Of a DNA stretch of 64,000 nt, positions 1 through 11,085 are shown one piece after another. The stretch lies in the NCBI GenBank assembly GCA_018398805.1, contig JAGFBZ010002557.1, forward strand, positions 511,501 through 575,500, read 5' to 3'. Positions within the stretch are counted from its first letter, which is position 1; every line of letters starts with the position of its first letter. Made by a program: the position numbers and the translations under genes. A model generated the notes under the pieces. The model was not told where the DNA came from and did no database searches. It saw nothing but the letters and a program-made list of their open reading frames with translations. This DNA is from Hirundichthys speculiger. Lineage: Eukaryota > Chordata > Actinopteri > Beloniformes > Exocoetidae.

Positions 1-1167
1 ATGACATTTGTGAGTCTTGCCAGAAGCTTAGGATAGCTATTTATTTCCACGTAGCACCGTTGCCCTCTGTGCAGCCATTTTGCTGCAAATGTAGGCTCAG
101 TTCTTATTCAAAACCGCTCTGATTCATGCCATCTATGGTCCCCAATAAAAGTTTACACTCTTTACCATCCAATAATAGATCTAGGGTTGCTTTAACTCCA
201 GTGTGTTCCTTTCATTTGGCATACTATTATCTATTCAAAGGATTCTGATAGATCATGTAATTAAAGAAACAAATGAATGTCAGCACTTTCCAAACTTTCC
301 TCCCCCGTGCTTTTACCTTTGATCGATAGCTGCAGTATCTTGTTGTTTTTATATAGTGTCTGAGCTGATGAACGAGACAATGCTTCTTAAAAGCATTTGA
401 GACGTAGCCAAAGCTTAAAGTCTGCTCATTCAGGCTCGGGGCTTTTTCAGTGAACAGGCTTGTGGATTCAAGGCCAGGGTGCAAAGGAATAAAGAGAAAA
501 AAGAAATCACTGGGAGAATTAAGAATGTATCCCTGGCTTTGTGTGGTAACCCACTTCCAACTAGTGTATATGTGTGTGTCCTGGCACGCAAAGAGGAACT
601 GTTGCGGCAACATGGCGTGTCTTTGAGTCTACAAGGACTTTGTGATATATCTCACATGGTGTACTGTCCAATTTTGTGCAAATGGCAAAATCACACACGT
701 CAAAAGGCTAAGAAGATGTGAGGGACATGAACGGAAAAGTGACCCGAGTCCGAATGATTGCATGTCTTTGCTTTAAGAGATGTATGAAGCCGTGGGCATT
801 AAGAACTAAACACCAATAAATGACACCATGTCAAATCTAACTTTTTTAGACTCATCTGGAAGTTTTTTATTTGTGTTTGAAGCACTAATTTAAAGGAGAA
901 GTCATATATTGATCCTTTCATATTGGCAGTCAAGTATTAAAAAGGGTTAGTGGTGTTTGTTTTTTTTTTTTGTCTTAGTAAGTATTACAGCCTTCCACTA
1001 AGTGTATGATTGATGAAGTAATGACACATGAAGCTGAATTTACACTCTGATTTACTTCACAAAATTCATTTGAAATTATGTCGTCAAAGACTTCTTTCTC
1101 TCTCCTTGGCATCTAACCCCATCAGGCCACCAGCTCATGTCCTCTGCTCTTTCCGTTTTCTATGCAG
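1..1167. other. flvcr2 intron (5' part outside window), with dispersed repeat
   Basis: This is sequence upstream of the first visible flvcr2 exon, so intron by inference. I see no in-frame exon with good splice sites here; the preceding flvcr2 exon should lie left of base 1. Bases about 60-215 belong to a dispersed repeat with relatives at about 27688-27800 and 59030-59120. A T-rich run lies at 959-972. The reading frames at 227-613 and 479-721 show no recognisable domain and I treat them as chance. Confidence 0.6.
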
Positions 1168-1271
1168 GGAGAAGAGGTGAATGCTGGGAGGATTGGCCTC
1201 ACTATTGTCATTGCGGGGATGGTTGGCTCCCTCATCTGTGGAGTTTGGCTCGACAGAACCAAAACGTACAA
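1168..1271 (+). CDS. flvcr2: flvcr2 internal exon (first one in window)
   Basis: Exon of FLVCR2 (SLC49A2), a 12-helix major facilitator superfamily protein of the plasma membrane. The family is known for choline and ethanolamine transport; FLVCR2 is linked to choline supply across the blood-brain barrier and was earlier proposed to import heme. The 104-nt exon follows a pyrimidine-rich TATGCAG acceptor and ends at AA|GTAGGT. It encodes [14 protein letters not shown], a glycine-rich membrane helix and the loop [10 protein letters not shown]. It leaves two bases of a lysine codon, completed by the first base of the next exon. The six exons here join to 184 residues, roughly the C-terminal third of the protein. 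I prefer FLVCR2 over FLVCR1 because [24 protein letters not shown] and KADLRRQKAN agree with FLVCR2 as I remember it. Which teleost copy (a or b) is unknown. Confidence 0.88.
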
Positions 1272-3042
1272 GTAGGTTAACTGTCAGAATAAGGAAAAGG
1301 CAAGGGCAGCTGATCTTGAAGAAGAGCTGTTGTGTTGGTGGAATCCAAAACATTCAGAAGAAGAGAGAAAACTGTTATGCAAGTGGAACTAAACTGAACA
1401 ACAAAAAGAGCATTTTATAGGTTATTGCTTGGTAACCCGCAGTTCGTGACACCACTTTATTTTACTTATGTCTCATTGATCATTAAGCAGCTACACAAGC
1501 TGTTTGCTTTCTTTTTGTTTAGTTTTTTTTTTCTGGATTTTGTGTTTTGGTTTTTGGATGCTTGTAGCTGTTTATCTAGGTGCAGCATGCTGTTGCAGCT
1601 GTGACCCCTCTGATCTTTTGCTCCTGCCTGGTGCGTTCTCAGTTTTTGTACCAACAGCAGAAATCACCCCCCCCAGCTGTTGTAGCTCCAAGGGTGTTGC
1701 ACTGCAATGGGCACAATTCAGGCGTGTTTCTGAAGATTCAGAGACATCAGAAAACCAACAGGTCTGGATGATGTTGAGATATGCTTTGCAAAACTAGAAG
1801 CGGATTTTATTCCTACCCCTTTGACATATCTTTTTCATCTCCCATCATCTCACATAATACATTTTTTGAGTATGAAAAAGTTGCCATTCAGTCTTCCCTT
1901 CTTCCTTTGGGTGACTTGAAAAACAGTTATCTCCAAATTGTCTGTTGTTTTTAAGGTTTCTATCTTACAAATAATATATTATTGAACTACCAATCAAGCT
2001 TTAGAAAAGCATACAGAACTACAGTCTATGCTGAACTGCGGTCATGTGCAAAAGTTAATACTCCCTCTTTTCCTGTGATTTCTTTGTGTAAAAACATAAT
2101 ATAAATTGTCCGATTGTATCGGGTCCTAGTATTAGGTAAATATAACATAAGACGAAGTACCACACAACTTTTTTTTACTATACCATTATTTATTTAATAA
2201 AAATTAAGCCAACAAGTACAAAAAAAAAAACATGATGTGGGTAATACCAAGTACTCCTTTACTGCTTCCACAGGATTTAAAAGGGTAAGTTGAAATGATT
2301 GGTTTCACTTCATTCCCGTTGTCCATTTACTGAAACCCATAATGAACTGGGAAAAAGCATATTTGAAAAAGCAGCTACTTTTTAATGGAATAAGGCTTTA
2401 TTACTGCTTGAAATTAAAAGAAGCTGACACATTTGTACGAATAAGCATTTTTATGTGACTTATAGGTAGATAATTTAAGGATGTGCATGTTCTAATCAAC
2501 TGTTTTTACTGGTGTTTTATGACAGCTGATGATAGTGACCTTTGATATTTATGTTGTAATTTGTATGATTTAATCGGTGTAAACTTTGTTTTATTTTTAA
2601 GCACCAATCCAAATGTTCCTACGTGTGGTTGCATTGGTAACTGTGGCTGCTGCTGCTCTTTTGGACCAGATCTCTTTTACAAAAGAGATATTTAATCTGA
2701 TTAAGTTCTATATGGTTAAATAAAGGTTGTAATAATAATTAAAAAAAAAAAATCAAAGGCATTTGCGGGATTGACGATATTTTTTTTTAATGTGCTTGTG
2801 AACTCACAGACAGTATATGCTTGTAGGTGTACAGGGTTGTACAGGACAATACTACTGTCAGTGTTCCATAAAGAACTTCATGAATCCCTGTAATATTAAA
2901 TGAAAGTGTTTCTTCTAATCTCAATACATTTGAATTAAATTTAAAAGCTACCTACTGTAATGAAAGTAAAATTTAAAAATGTACCACTGAGTGACAATGA
3001 TTTCAGAGCTCGGTGCTCCATATTTCCTGTGTGTTGTTCCAG
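1272..3042. other. flvcr2 intron
   Basis: AT-rich intron bounded by GTAGGT at the donor and TTCCAG at the acceptor. It contains A or T homopolymers (for example around 2170, 2220 and 2741) and no defended gene. Open frames at 1181-1420 and 1504-1797 are in or beside the exon and show no known domain. Confidence 0.75.
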
Positions 3043-3153
3043 GCAGACGACTCTCGCTGTTTACTTCATGTCTCTGGTGGGGATGATTGTCTACGCTGCC
3101 ACGCTCAGTCTGGGACACCTCTGGGTGGTTTTCATCACTGCTGGAGCTCTTGG
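3043..3153 (+). CDS. flvcr2: flvcr2 exon, two membrane helices
   Basis: A 111-nt exon after acceptor GTTGTTCCAG, ending CTTGG|GTATT. The first base completes the lysine codon of the previous exon, and the last two bases of a glycine codon are completed by the next. It encodes [19 protein letters not shown] and then [17 protein letters not shown], two hydrophobic segments of the C-terminal MFS bundle. The [12 protein letters not shown] stretch is the part most characteristic of FLVCR2. Frame continuity across both junctions supports the exon limits. Confidence 0.9.
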
Positions 3154-3689
3154 GTATTCTTGCTTTATTCAGTGTAATGTTTGAGTTGTTGTTATTATAG
3201 AAATAATAATATTCAAAGTTTTAGTGTCTTGGACACCTAAATTGTAAAATTCAGCTGAATACCACCTATCCTGAACTTTTTATTCCAAAGGACATGAAAG
3301 GCCCACTCTAGAGTCAGTGTTTGGTAACATCAAACAAGAAGAACTAATGCATTTAAAAGAATATATATATATATATTTGGCAAATCTGTACTTATAGATT
3401 AATCTAATATTGCACACTTGAACTTTAAAGATTTATTTTCTTGGGCCTAAGGATAGACTGTATGTTATGCTATGAGTGCAGACCAAAACAAATACAGCCA
3501 ATTCTGGAAGTGAAACCTAGATTTCAGCTTTTCAAACAACTCATGAGCTGCTCTATCTAGGATAAAGTAGACCAATTTGTACTTCGACCATGTCTCTCTT
3601 TTGTGAGTCTTTCAACTGAAGAATTATTGTGAATAATGAGAATTAAATTTTGCTTGCACCTGAAAGAGATGCACACATGGCGACACATA

Positions 3690-3900
3690 TAAGTGTTGCC
3701 ATACCCATAGACTGTATAAGATAAACTGGACAAACCCTCCATGACATCACCCATAGATTTTCTTAAGAGTGATTTTGAAGCCTCCATTTCCTCTGACTTG
3801 GATAGCACCATGTTGCAAAAGGGCGGGAAGAACATGACTGAGTACCTGACTGGAGAAACCCATTTTACATCAATCACAGTTAGCGATTTTAAATTCAAAT
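3690..3900. repeat. Fragment of dispersed repeat with CATAGACTGTATA end
   Basis: Begins CCCATAGACTGTATAAGAT and continues with a block mentioning ATGACATCACCCATAGATTTTC, which I recognise as the terminus of a very common teleost repeat. Related internal sequence recurs at 16190-17531 and 56800-57720, where the end reads in the opposite sense (AAATCTATGGGTGATG). Probably non-autonomous DNA-element debris. The class is not certain. Confidence 0.45.
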
Positions 3901-4309
3901 TGTAATTTCATTATGCTGGGATGCTGGCTCGATGACAATAAAGGTATCATTCATTTAGCTTGGCTGGCTCAGTTTATGATAATCTATGATCCTAATTAAT
4001 AATACTTTACATTCATTTTGATCAAGTATGTCCAAACACCCTCATTTCAAGTATTGCCACCAAAACAACATCTGAAACAAGTGAAACAAGGTCTAACAGA
4101 GCTCTGCTGGGACCCGCCAGGTTGTTAGTCTGCCATTGCTGGGAATAATTGCAGTTGGCTAATAGGATGATTGACCAAAGGCCCCAGCAGACCTGTCCTT
4201 GGAAGGGATTTCATCACCTACTGCTGTAATGTTGACATTTTTTGATCTTTGGTAGTTTCTGATGGCTTCAAATGTGTTTTCTTTGCCAGCCATATTGGGT
4301 TTGGGCTGG

Positions 4310-4460
4310 TGAAGACATCCACACCCAACTCAACTGAACTATATTTATAAAGCACTTTCATAACAGTGCAGCTGACCAAAGTGCTGGACACAACAATATA
4401 ATAATAAAATAGTAACAGAAAACAAAATAAAAGTCAACATGACAAACTGGGTTCAAAGCC
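4310..4460. repeat. Dispersed teleost repeat block (TTTATAAAGCACTTT type)
   Basis: The sequence CTATATTTATAAAGCACTTT followed by CTGACCAAAGTGCTGGACA matches a block I recognise as widespread in fish genomes, probably the tail of a retroposon. A differently derived relative with (TTCAA)n and TTTATTTATATAGC lies at about 40735-40900. Family assignment needs a repeat library. Confidence 0.35.
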
Positions 4461-4824
4461 AAGGAATAAAAAGATAAAATGTAACATAAAAGATACAAGA
4501 ACAGGAGTGGCTCAGCCTACCTGGAAATAAAACAAAACAACAGAAGATAAAATAATCTAAAATAGTGGGTTTGCCAGTTTGCCGACTGCAAATTAAAGTG
4601 TGCTAAAATATAGTAAAAGTTAAATGCATTAAAAAAAAAAGACACATGCTGCTATCTGTGGGAAGGGTTCACTCCTCAGTAAGAAAAGTTGCTATTGGCT
4701 GTTCTAAAAGTTGCTAGAAGTCACCAGATGACGTCATCATCTAATTTACATCATTGGTAATGTGCATGTAATTGTAATAGAGACTCCAGGAGGGAAATAG
4801 CATTAATAAGTCCTTAAGAAGTTA

Positions 4825-4861
4825 TTAAGGAGTTATTAAGAAGTCCCTAATAACTCCTTAA
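4825..4861. repeat. Perfect 14-bp inverted repeat (hairpin)
   Basis: TTAAGGAGTTATTA at 4825-4838 is perfectly complementary to TAATAACTCCTTAA at 4848-4861, with a 9-nt spacer. It sits in a short tract of AAGTTATTAAG/TCCTTAAG repeats within an flvcr2 intron. It could extrude as a cruciform or fold in the pre-mRNA. No function is implied. Confidence 0.85.
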
Positions 4862-5260
4862 GAAGAGTAATATGTGTTTTCATATCAAAGTCTCTAACTA
4901 CACCAGAAAAAGTCAATAGATTTGTCATTAGTAGCTTTTTTTTGGAAAAAAAAAAGAAAAAAAATCGCTAGAAGTAGTCTCAATACTCGCTAAATATAGC
5001 AACAAAGTCGCTAAATTGGCAACACTGTCAATTCATGATTTTTTTTTAGAAAAGGGGGCCTTGATGGAAAAAAAAAAGGACATTGTACAGATTTACAGAC
5101 AATTCGTCAGTTATTTTTTGTGTCCTGAAGTACTTAAGCTGCAATATTTCGACTGAGATTTGCAGCTATAATTTCTAACCATGTTTATCTCACCTTTGAC
5201 TTGAGCATTTGCAGGGTCCAGCTGAAGAATATTTTTCTATGAACAGGGAAGAGTCTTGGT

Positions 5261-5976
5261 CAGGTTTGGGCAAATCCAGTCCTCGAGTCATACAAATTTC
5301 TCTGCTTCAGTGCACCTGATTCAAATGAATGGCTCGTTAACGGTCTTGTGTAGACCTTGAATGACAAGTTGATGGTGATCCAGTCAGGTTGAATCAGGTG
5401 TGTTGTGGCAGGAAAACATCTAAGACAGTGGTTCTCAAACTTTTAATACTGTGTACCACCAGAGAAACTGTTCAGCTTGCTGAGTACCACCATGATGACC
5501 AATTTTAAAATATAGCCATATATGCCTTATCAATTAGCTTTAAACACACAAGGAGAGATGTTTGTTCCTTATTGTGGTTATTTATTACCTGAATTGTTAC
5601 CTTTCTGAATCAGACATTTACAACTCTGTCCAACAATTCTCACATACTCATAGTCTCATATAGAGCAAAATAAACACACTCAAAAGTTGTTACATCTGCA
5701 CTCCAACTGAATATGCAGCAAATATTTTTTTCAAAGGCACAATTTTAATCATCTCAAGCTACACATTTCGTTTGAAAAGTTGTATTTATAATGAATGGCA
5801 TGTTTCTGATTTTTTTTAAGTGAAAATGTGGAAAAAATGTGGAAAGTCATGACGTTCCCTGCGTACCACCAGAGAGCGCTCCCGTACCACTGGTGGTACA
5901 CGTACCACAGTTTGCGCACCACTGATCTAAGACATCCGGGACAGTGGCCCTCGAGGTCTGGGATTGCCCACCCCTA
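5261..5976. mobile_element. Non-autonomous hAT-like element (middle layer)
   Basis: Ends are CAGGTTTGGGCAAATCCAG (left) and, reversed, TAGGGGTGGGCAATCCCAG, imperfect terminal inverted repeats followed on both sides by CCTCGAG-type sequence. The flanking octamers GTCTTGGT (5253-5260) and ATCTAGGT (5977-5984) match at 6 of 8, as expected for an old 8-bp hAT target duplication. Without its 499-bp internal insert the element is about 210 bp. I recognise the GGGTGGGCAA terminus as a common fish repeat. Confidence 0.6.
5426..5924. mobile_element. hAT-type MITE, 499 bp, with exact 8-bp target duplication
   Basis: Terminal inverted repeats are CAGTGGTTCTCAAACTTTT and, reversed, CAGTGGTGCGCAAACTG. 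Target duplication ATCTAAGA occurs exactly at 5418-5425 and 5925-5932. No transposase frame is present, so it must have been mobilised by another hAT. A shorter copy of the same family is at 42935-43231. This is the youngest layer of the 5.2-6.0 kb stack. Confidence 0.9.
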
Positions 5977-6001
5977 ATCTAGGTCCCTGTTCATGGAAAA
6001 A

Positions 6002-6793
6002 GAAAGCATATATGGACATAGGAGACACAAGATAATTAAATTTTGTTTAAATAATTTCATCTCCAGAAATGATTCTAACTTTCCAGGGCATTACAAACTG
6101 TATAGCCAATTATGTGCAAGCATTGTTGTGCACTACAGTACGACATCTGGGACTTGTTCTCTGTGCTTTTGAAATTCAATCCAGATTTCAGACTTTTTGA
6201 ATTCCTGAAACCATGGATTAAAAAAAAAAATGTTTTTAGATTTTAGCCATCTTCAAGTAAACCATTACCTAAGGAATATGAGGAATGAATATCAAGATTC
6301 ATGTATAAAGAAATCCAACATCACATCTGTTGCTATGCTTTCTTGTAATCAAGCGTATTTATCGACAACTGCAAAGATATGTGTCTGGAAATACAGCTGG
6401 TATTGAGTCAGACTGATGTGTTGTGATGCTGCTGTCATGTCAGAACCGCCTGTTTGAGTTTCACTTGTTGTCACGACAGTGCAAGGAAATTTTCCTATTT
6501 TTGACGGAGCAGTTATTGGCCTGTCTTCAAAACCTGTTGTTCCAGAATTCAACATCACTGTCATGACCTGAAAATTATATTTAGTTGGTATGACGTTTTC
6601 ACTCCACTTGTGAGTCATTATGACGAGGGAAAGGCAGGTTACCTGTGTCCAATATTGTAATTCCTGTTAATTTAAATACTGTCACAATGTTTATAGCAGA
6701 AATATGATCAGAAAAAGAAGCTACATTAAATCATCTTGTGATTTTATATGCTCTTTATGATCTGTGTGTGTCTTTTTTCTTGTGTGTGTCCAG
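6002..6793. other. flvcr2 intron, no gene seen
   Basis: AT-rich intron leading to the TGTGTGTCCAG acceptor. An 89-codon minus-strand frame (6349-6618) has no recognisable motif. Nothing else is supported. Confidence 0.7.
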
Positions 6794-6899
6794 GTTTTTT
6801 ATGACAGGCTACCTGCCACTGGGTTTTGAATTTGCAGTTGAACTGACGTACCCAGAGTCAGAGGGAACCTCTTCTGGACTGCTGAACTGCTCAGCACAG
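6794..6899 (+). CDS. flvcr2: flvcr2 exon with [17 protein letters not shown] core
   Basis: A 106-nt exon after GTGTCCAG, ending CAG|GTACAG. Its first base completes the glycine of [12 protein letters not shown]. It encodes a helix entrance and the strongly conserved segment [18 protein letters not shown], with acidic residues inside the membrane domain typical of the FLVCR/SLC49 family, then NCSAQ. It ends in phase 0. The conservation of this block makes it the best anchor for family assignment. Confidence 0.93.
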
Positions 6900-7942
6900 G
6901 TACAGTTCAGATATTTGGAGGGACGTTATAACCAGGGGTGAAAGTACGTCAGAACGATGTTCAGATAAAAGATTCTTAGCTGGATACTCTTCTGTTGAGA
7001 GAAGAGAGCAGCTGCCCCTCCAGGGCACAGATTCAGAACCTTCAACAAGGAAATGCGTCTGCTAACGTTATACCATAAACAGAGCATTGTCTATTTTTGG
7101 TCACCTAGCAAGTGGTGTTACGCATGGAAGTGATTTGAACGTGTACGCCTCATTACCTCTGAATTGTACCCGTCCATGTTAGGGATCTTTCATTACAGGT
7201 AGTTAAAGCGAGCGCTTGCTTCTCTTTTTAATGACTGCATTTAGTGCCAGGAATAGGTTTACTTGCAATCCCTGGACAGCAGGAGACGACTGAGTCTAAG
7301 GGAGCTCACTAACTGTACATGCACCCTTCAGTCACTCTGAGCATTATTATCTCCACCAACACCAAAACTATTAGCAACGAAAAAGAAAGTACAACTTGTG
7401 TGAGTAATAACAACATTAATTGCAAGAACTATTATCTTAAAGTAACGTTAACAAACATACATTCTAGAGAATGCTGGGAAACTACATCTAACTGCTGCAA
7501 GACGTAACAATAATGTCATTTTTTAATCCATGAAGCTACAACTAATGAAATGGATGTGGTAATTCCAGCAAGAAATTGAATATACTTACACCCCTGATTA
7601 TAACTTAACAGCTCAGAAAACCTAGCAAAACAAATTTGATTTCATGAAACGTGTCATCCTTGTACCGAAATAAGTGAGTCACTAATGTTTTTTTTCTTTT
7701 GAAATGATTGACTCAGTTTGAGTTCACGTGTCCAGGTCCGCCTGAATATATATGTGTTAAAAGAATTCATAGCTCAAGCAAGTTAGCTCCAAGTAGTTAC
7801 ATTTATAATTTGCAGAATCCCTTTAATGCCTCGGGACTGCAAGAAAAGACTATGGTCTGTTCTGGCAATTCTTTAGGTGCTGAATAGAAAACAGCACAGT
7901 GTTGAAACCCTGTTCCTAATTATTCATGTTTTGCACACACAG
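6900..7942. other. flvcr2 intron, no gene seen
   Basis: About 1 kb intron with GTACAG donor and CACACACAG acceptor. I see no second gene and no clear repeat. The frame at 7319-7507 looks like chance. Confidence 0.7.
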
Positions 7943-8054
7943 GTGTTTGGCATCATATTCACCATCTCACAGGGGAAGATCATTGACAAGTTCGGTACAC
8001 TGGCAGGAAACATCTTCTTGTGTGTTTTTCTTCTAATAGGCACAATAATAACAG
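7943..8054 (+). CDS. flvcr2: flvcr2 exon, last membrane helices
   Basis: A 112-nt exon after TTTGCACACACAG, ending ACAG|GTATGA. It encodes [18 protein letters not shown] and then [18 protein letters not shown], the last two hydrophobic segments before the cytoplasmic tail. Phase 0 in, phase 1 out. [11 protein letters not shown] and GNIFLCVFL match FLVCR2 closely as remembered. Reading past the donor produces a spurious longer frame. Confidence 0.92.
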
Positions 8055-11029
8055 GTATGATCTTTCTTTTTGAAAAAGATATACATGTGGAGTCATTCCA
8101 AGATTTGGATTTCAAGTCACTTTCTGTGTACAAAGTGCAGAAGTGTCATCGTAGTCTGTTGTGCTGTTATTATTTTACTAATGCTCCCTGTTATGGAGAA
8201 TGTATTACATCATCAAACTGGCTCTGTTGAATATTAGCAGAGGAAAAGCTTTAATTTTACTTGCAAGGAGAACACCACACACACTTGCATCTGCCTGAGG
8301 TGCTCTGAAAGACAGCAGCCCACCTCACCTCAACCAGAGTCCATTTATCTTAACTCAACTTCCCTTACAGATTTTTAATACTTTTGACCTCATCTACGAC
8401 TGATGACCTATTCATGATCTGTGTCTGTCTTGGACCTGGGACTAAACCAGACGACCCACTAATCCTCCAAGAGTCAGCATTTATAAAGAAAGACACACAA
8501 AACCCATAAACATACGTTGAGAAGAAACAAGAAGGGAGAAACTAACAATCATTGGATAACAATATATAAGAAGAGAGATAACATATATTATTTTCCCATT
8601 ACACTGCCATGGGAAGATCTTCAATTCCAAAATCTAGATATTAGTTCCTTTGTATATTGAAGAACTGTTTCAAGGTTTGTTGTTGATAAACAGCTACAAT
8701 ATTTCCAACATAATGACAAATTTGCTTCTGTTGTATTACAACATATAATTTTGTCATTTCCTCATATGGAAGCTGGGAGTTTATATCTTGTAGGAAGTCT
8801 TCAATTGCATCAGCACTATTGCATAATATTCTGCTGTTGTGCTCTTTTCTTTGGCCTGCTTCCTCACAAGTGAACATTTTTCATGTGGCAGTGCCATAAA
8901 CAGATGTTACATTAAATCAGGTGACTCCTGGGAACTTGTTCAGACAGTGGCATTTTATGCCCATTTTCCCCATTCTGCCCAGTTTATCCCAGTTAGTCCG
9001 TCATATTCATAGATCTGTTTAAGAAGTAAGAGGTTTTTGCCACACAGGTGCCTTCTGATGTCTCTTCCCTGCCAAGGTTTCTAGCCCTCTTTAAATCCCA
9101 TCTCCTACCCAGCTTCCACCTGAGGGGGGTTAAGTTACATGCATCACCTCCAATATCTTTACTTCTACAAAATGAAAAGGGGATTGATCATATATATCTA
9201 ATCTATGACTATAAAACAATAGACATGAAAATACACAGAGGCATAACTATTACAAAAATTGTTTTGATCAAGCTTGGTTTTGATCATGGGCTTTACAGGA
9301 AGCCACAGCAAATTCTCCACTACTAACGTACCATCCAGCAGAAATTGAGACCAAAAAAGTGAGATCTGGGGCCTTTTAACAGCAGAGCCCTTCATGAAGC
9401 TCTTAACAGCAATCATATCCATAGAAGTGAAAGCTTACAGATAGGTGAAATTAAAAGCTTTACAACCAAAAAATGAAATCTTAAAATCAGTTCAAAAACT
9501 CATAATTCATAACTCACTGATAATGCACTAGCTTTCCCTTAGCATGTGTTCACAGCAGCATCCTTTTATAGCATTAAAGCAGCAATACCAAACAAAAGTA
9601 AAGTTGATCTTAGATGAGATTAAAAAAGCAAACATTAACTGAGCATTAGAAGGAAATAATTTGATTTTTGGTTAGCCATTTCAGTTTACCTGAGCATTAA
9701 TAAAAAAGCCTAAGCTACGGGTTTAGTTTTGAACATCATACGATAAGGCACTGAGATGTTATTTCAGCTACTGTTTAGGTAATTATGATAATTTCTGATA
9801 TATAATTGTTCAGTTGAATATCATAGCATGTAAATGGTAAAATAAAAAAGACCAAACACAGATCCATGGGGGACACCACATTACAGAGCAGTGGAGAAAG
9901 AGTCATCTGGTTTCTCAAACAGCTGAGAAACTAAGCTAAGAAACTTAGTCCACTATGTTGAAAGATAAAGTGAAGTGAAGGATGAATCAAATGGAATGCA
10001 GCCTATTCTTAGTATCAGTAGTTCATTGGTTAACTTGATTATGGGACTTTCTCAATCCTGGGAAGGGAGTAAAAACCAGACTGAATTCTTTTAAGCTTTC
10101 AATGGCATGAATACATTTATGGAGGTGGGGGGTTTGGAGGGGGATGTACTATCAGTGTAGGAACAGACAAACGTAGAATATCAGGAACAACCATCTGATT
10201 TAAAGTCCAGAGGGGATGCGCTCTTAAGAACAGGTGTGTGATTTCAAATGTCCATCATTTATTACAGCCTCTGCACAGATCGTGGCATAGTAGCAGTGTG
10301 TTTTTAGTCATTAAAGGTGAGACTTCATGCCCCAGTTAATGCAGAGCCCCTAAAGTGTTATTGCATGGCCCATTGAGAGATTGATGAGCAATGTGTAATG
10401 TTTTCCAAGAAACGCATTAGTCATTGAAGCGGTAAACTTTGTGTTCACTAGAAAGACAAGGACCAAAGGTCAGCAGACTGACCCATTGGCTTTATAACTT
10501 ATTCAATATTTTGCTGTTTGAGTGAACCTGTTGTAGGTAATCATGATGGTTTCAAAAGAAAAATGTTTTGTGAACAGTGCGTGCTTCTCTGTGTGTAATT
10601 TCTCATGTGTAGCTGGTGAATCGCATGAAGGTGTCGTCAAAATTCACGTTTATTATTTCCTCTCTGTCATGTATTATGTCACAGATGTTATAATTTACCG
10701 TTAAACTTTCTCCTTAGGTGAAAAATGAAGTTAATCATCAAGCTGTTCATATCATTGTGCATGACCAGAGTTGCCTTTAGCTTTATATTTGTTGCCACAC
10801 AATCTTTGGAAATATTCAACAAGGAGGATTATATTCAGTGAAGCCACTTCCTCATCTCCGGGCTGAAATATATATCTGTTCACAGGAGTCACCTACTGGA
10901 TAGTCAGGATTGCTGCATCATATTAACTTGTACTCCAGAGTCAGAGGGAATGTTTTTTTTTTTGTTTCAGCGTGTCTCATTGTCTTTTGCAGGCCTTATC
11001 TCTCACTCTGTGTCTTTATTTTGCTGCAG
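8055..11029. other. flvcr2 intron, about 3 kb
   Basis: Intron between GTATGA and TTTGCTGCAG. It is AT-rich. A stretch around 9830-9990 (ACAGATCCATGGGGGACACC) reads like a decayed retroelement segment, but I cannot name it. Open frames at 8641-8877, 9048-9326 and 9198-9422 have no recognisable domain. No host exon is seen. Confidence 0.6.
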
Positions 11030-11085
11030 GTTTAATTAAGGCCGATCTACGGAGACAAAAGGCAAATCTAAAGGCCAAAGCAGAT
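11030..11085 (+). CDS. flvcr2: flvcr2 exon, start of cytoplasmic tail
   Basis: Short 56-nt exon after a strong TTTATTTTGCTGCAG acceptor and before GAT|GTAAGT, a consensus donor. It completes a glycine codon and then encodes LIKADLRRQKANLKAKAD. The basic KADLRRQKAN motif is the membrane-exit segment of FLVCR2. Ends in phase 0. Too short to stand out as an open frame, but both splice sites and the motif are clear. Confidence 0.9.

Larger units (their letters stand above)
3154..5230. other. flvcr2 intron with repeat fragments
   Basis: Left part of a 3.6-kb intron. It holds an (AT)n run near 3360-3376, a fragment at about 3690-3900 of a dispersed fish repeat (see separate entry), a block at 4310-4460 resembling a common fish repeat reading TTTATAAAGCACTTT, a hairpin at 4825-4861, and at about 4640-5030 an element-like block ending GCTAAATTGGCAACACTG that resembles a fish DNA transposon remnant. 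No exon is seen. Confidence 0.5.
5231..6001. repeat. Outer palindromic repeat holding nested insertions
   Basis: Left arm TTTTTCTATGAACAGGGA (about 5231-5249) pairs with right arm TCCCTGTTCATGGAAAAA (about 5984-6001) with one mismatch. Everything between the arms is explained by one element that starts at 5261 and ends at 5976. The arms therefore look like the halves of a small palindromic or inverted-repeat element, split near its centre by the inner insertion. Confidence 0.55.

Noticed and set aside
8055..8230. Extension of the flvcr2 exon beyond 8054 as coding
   Set aside because: A donor GTATGA lies at 8055 and the correct continuation KADLRRQKAN is found in the exon at 11030; the read-through frame is intronic.
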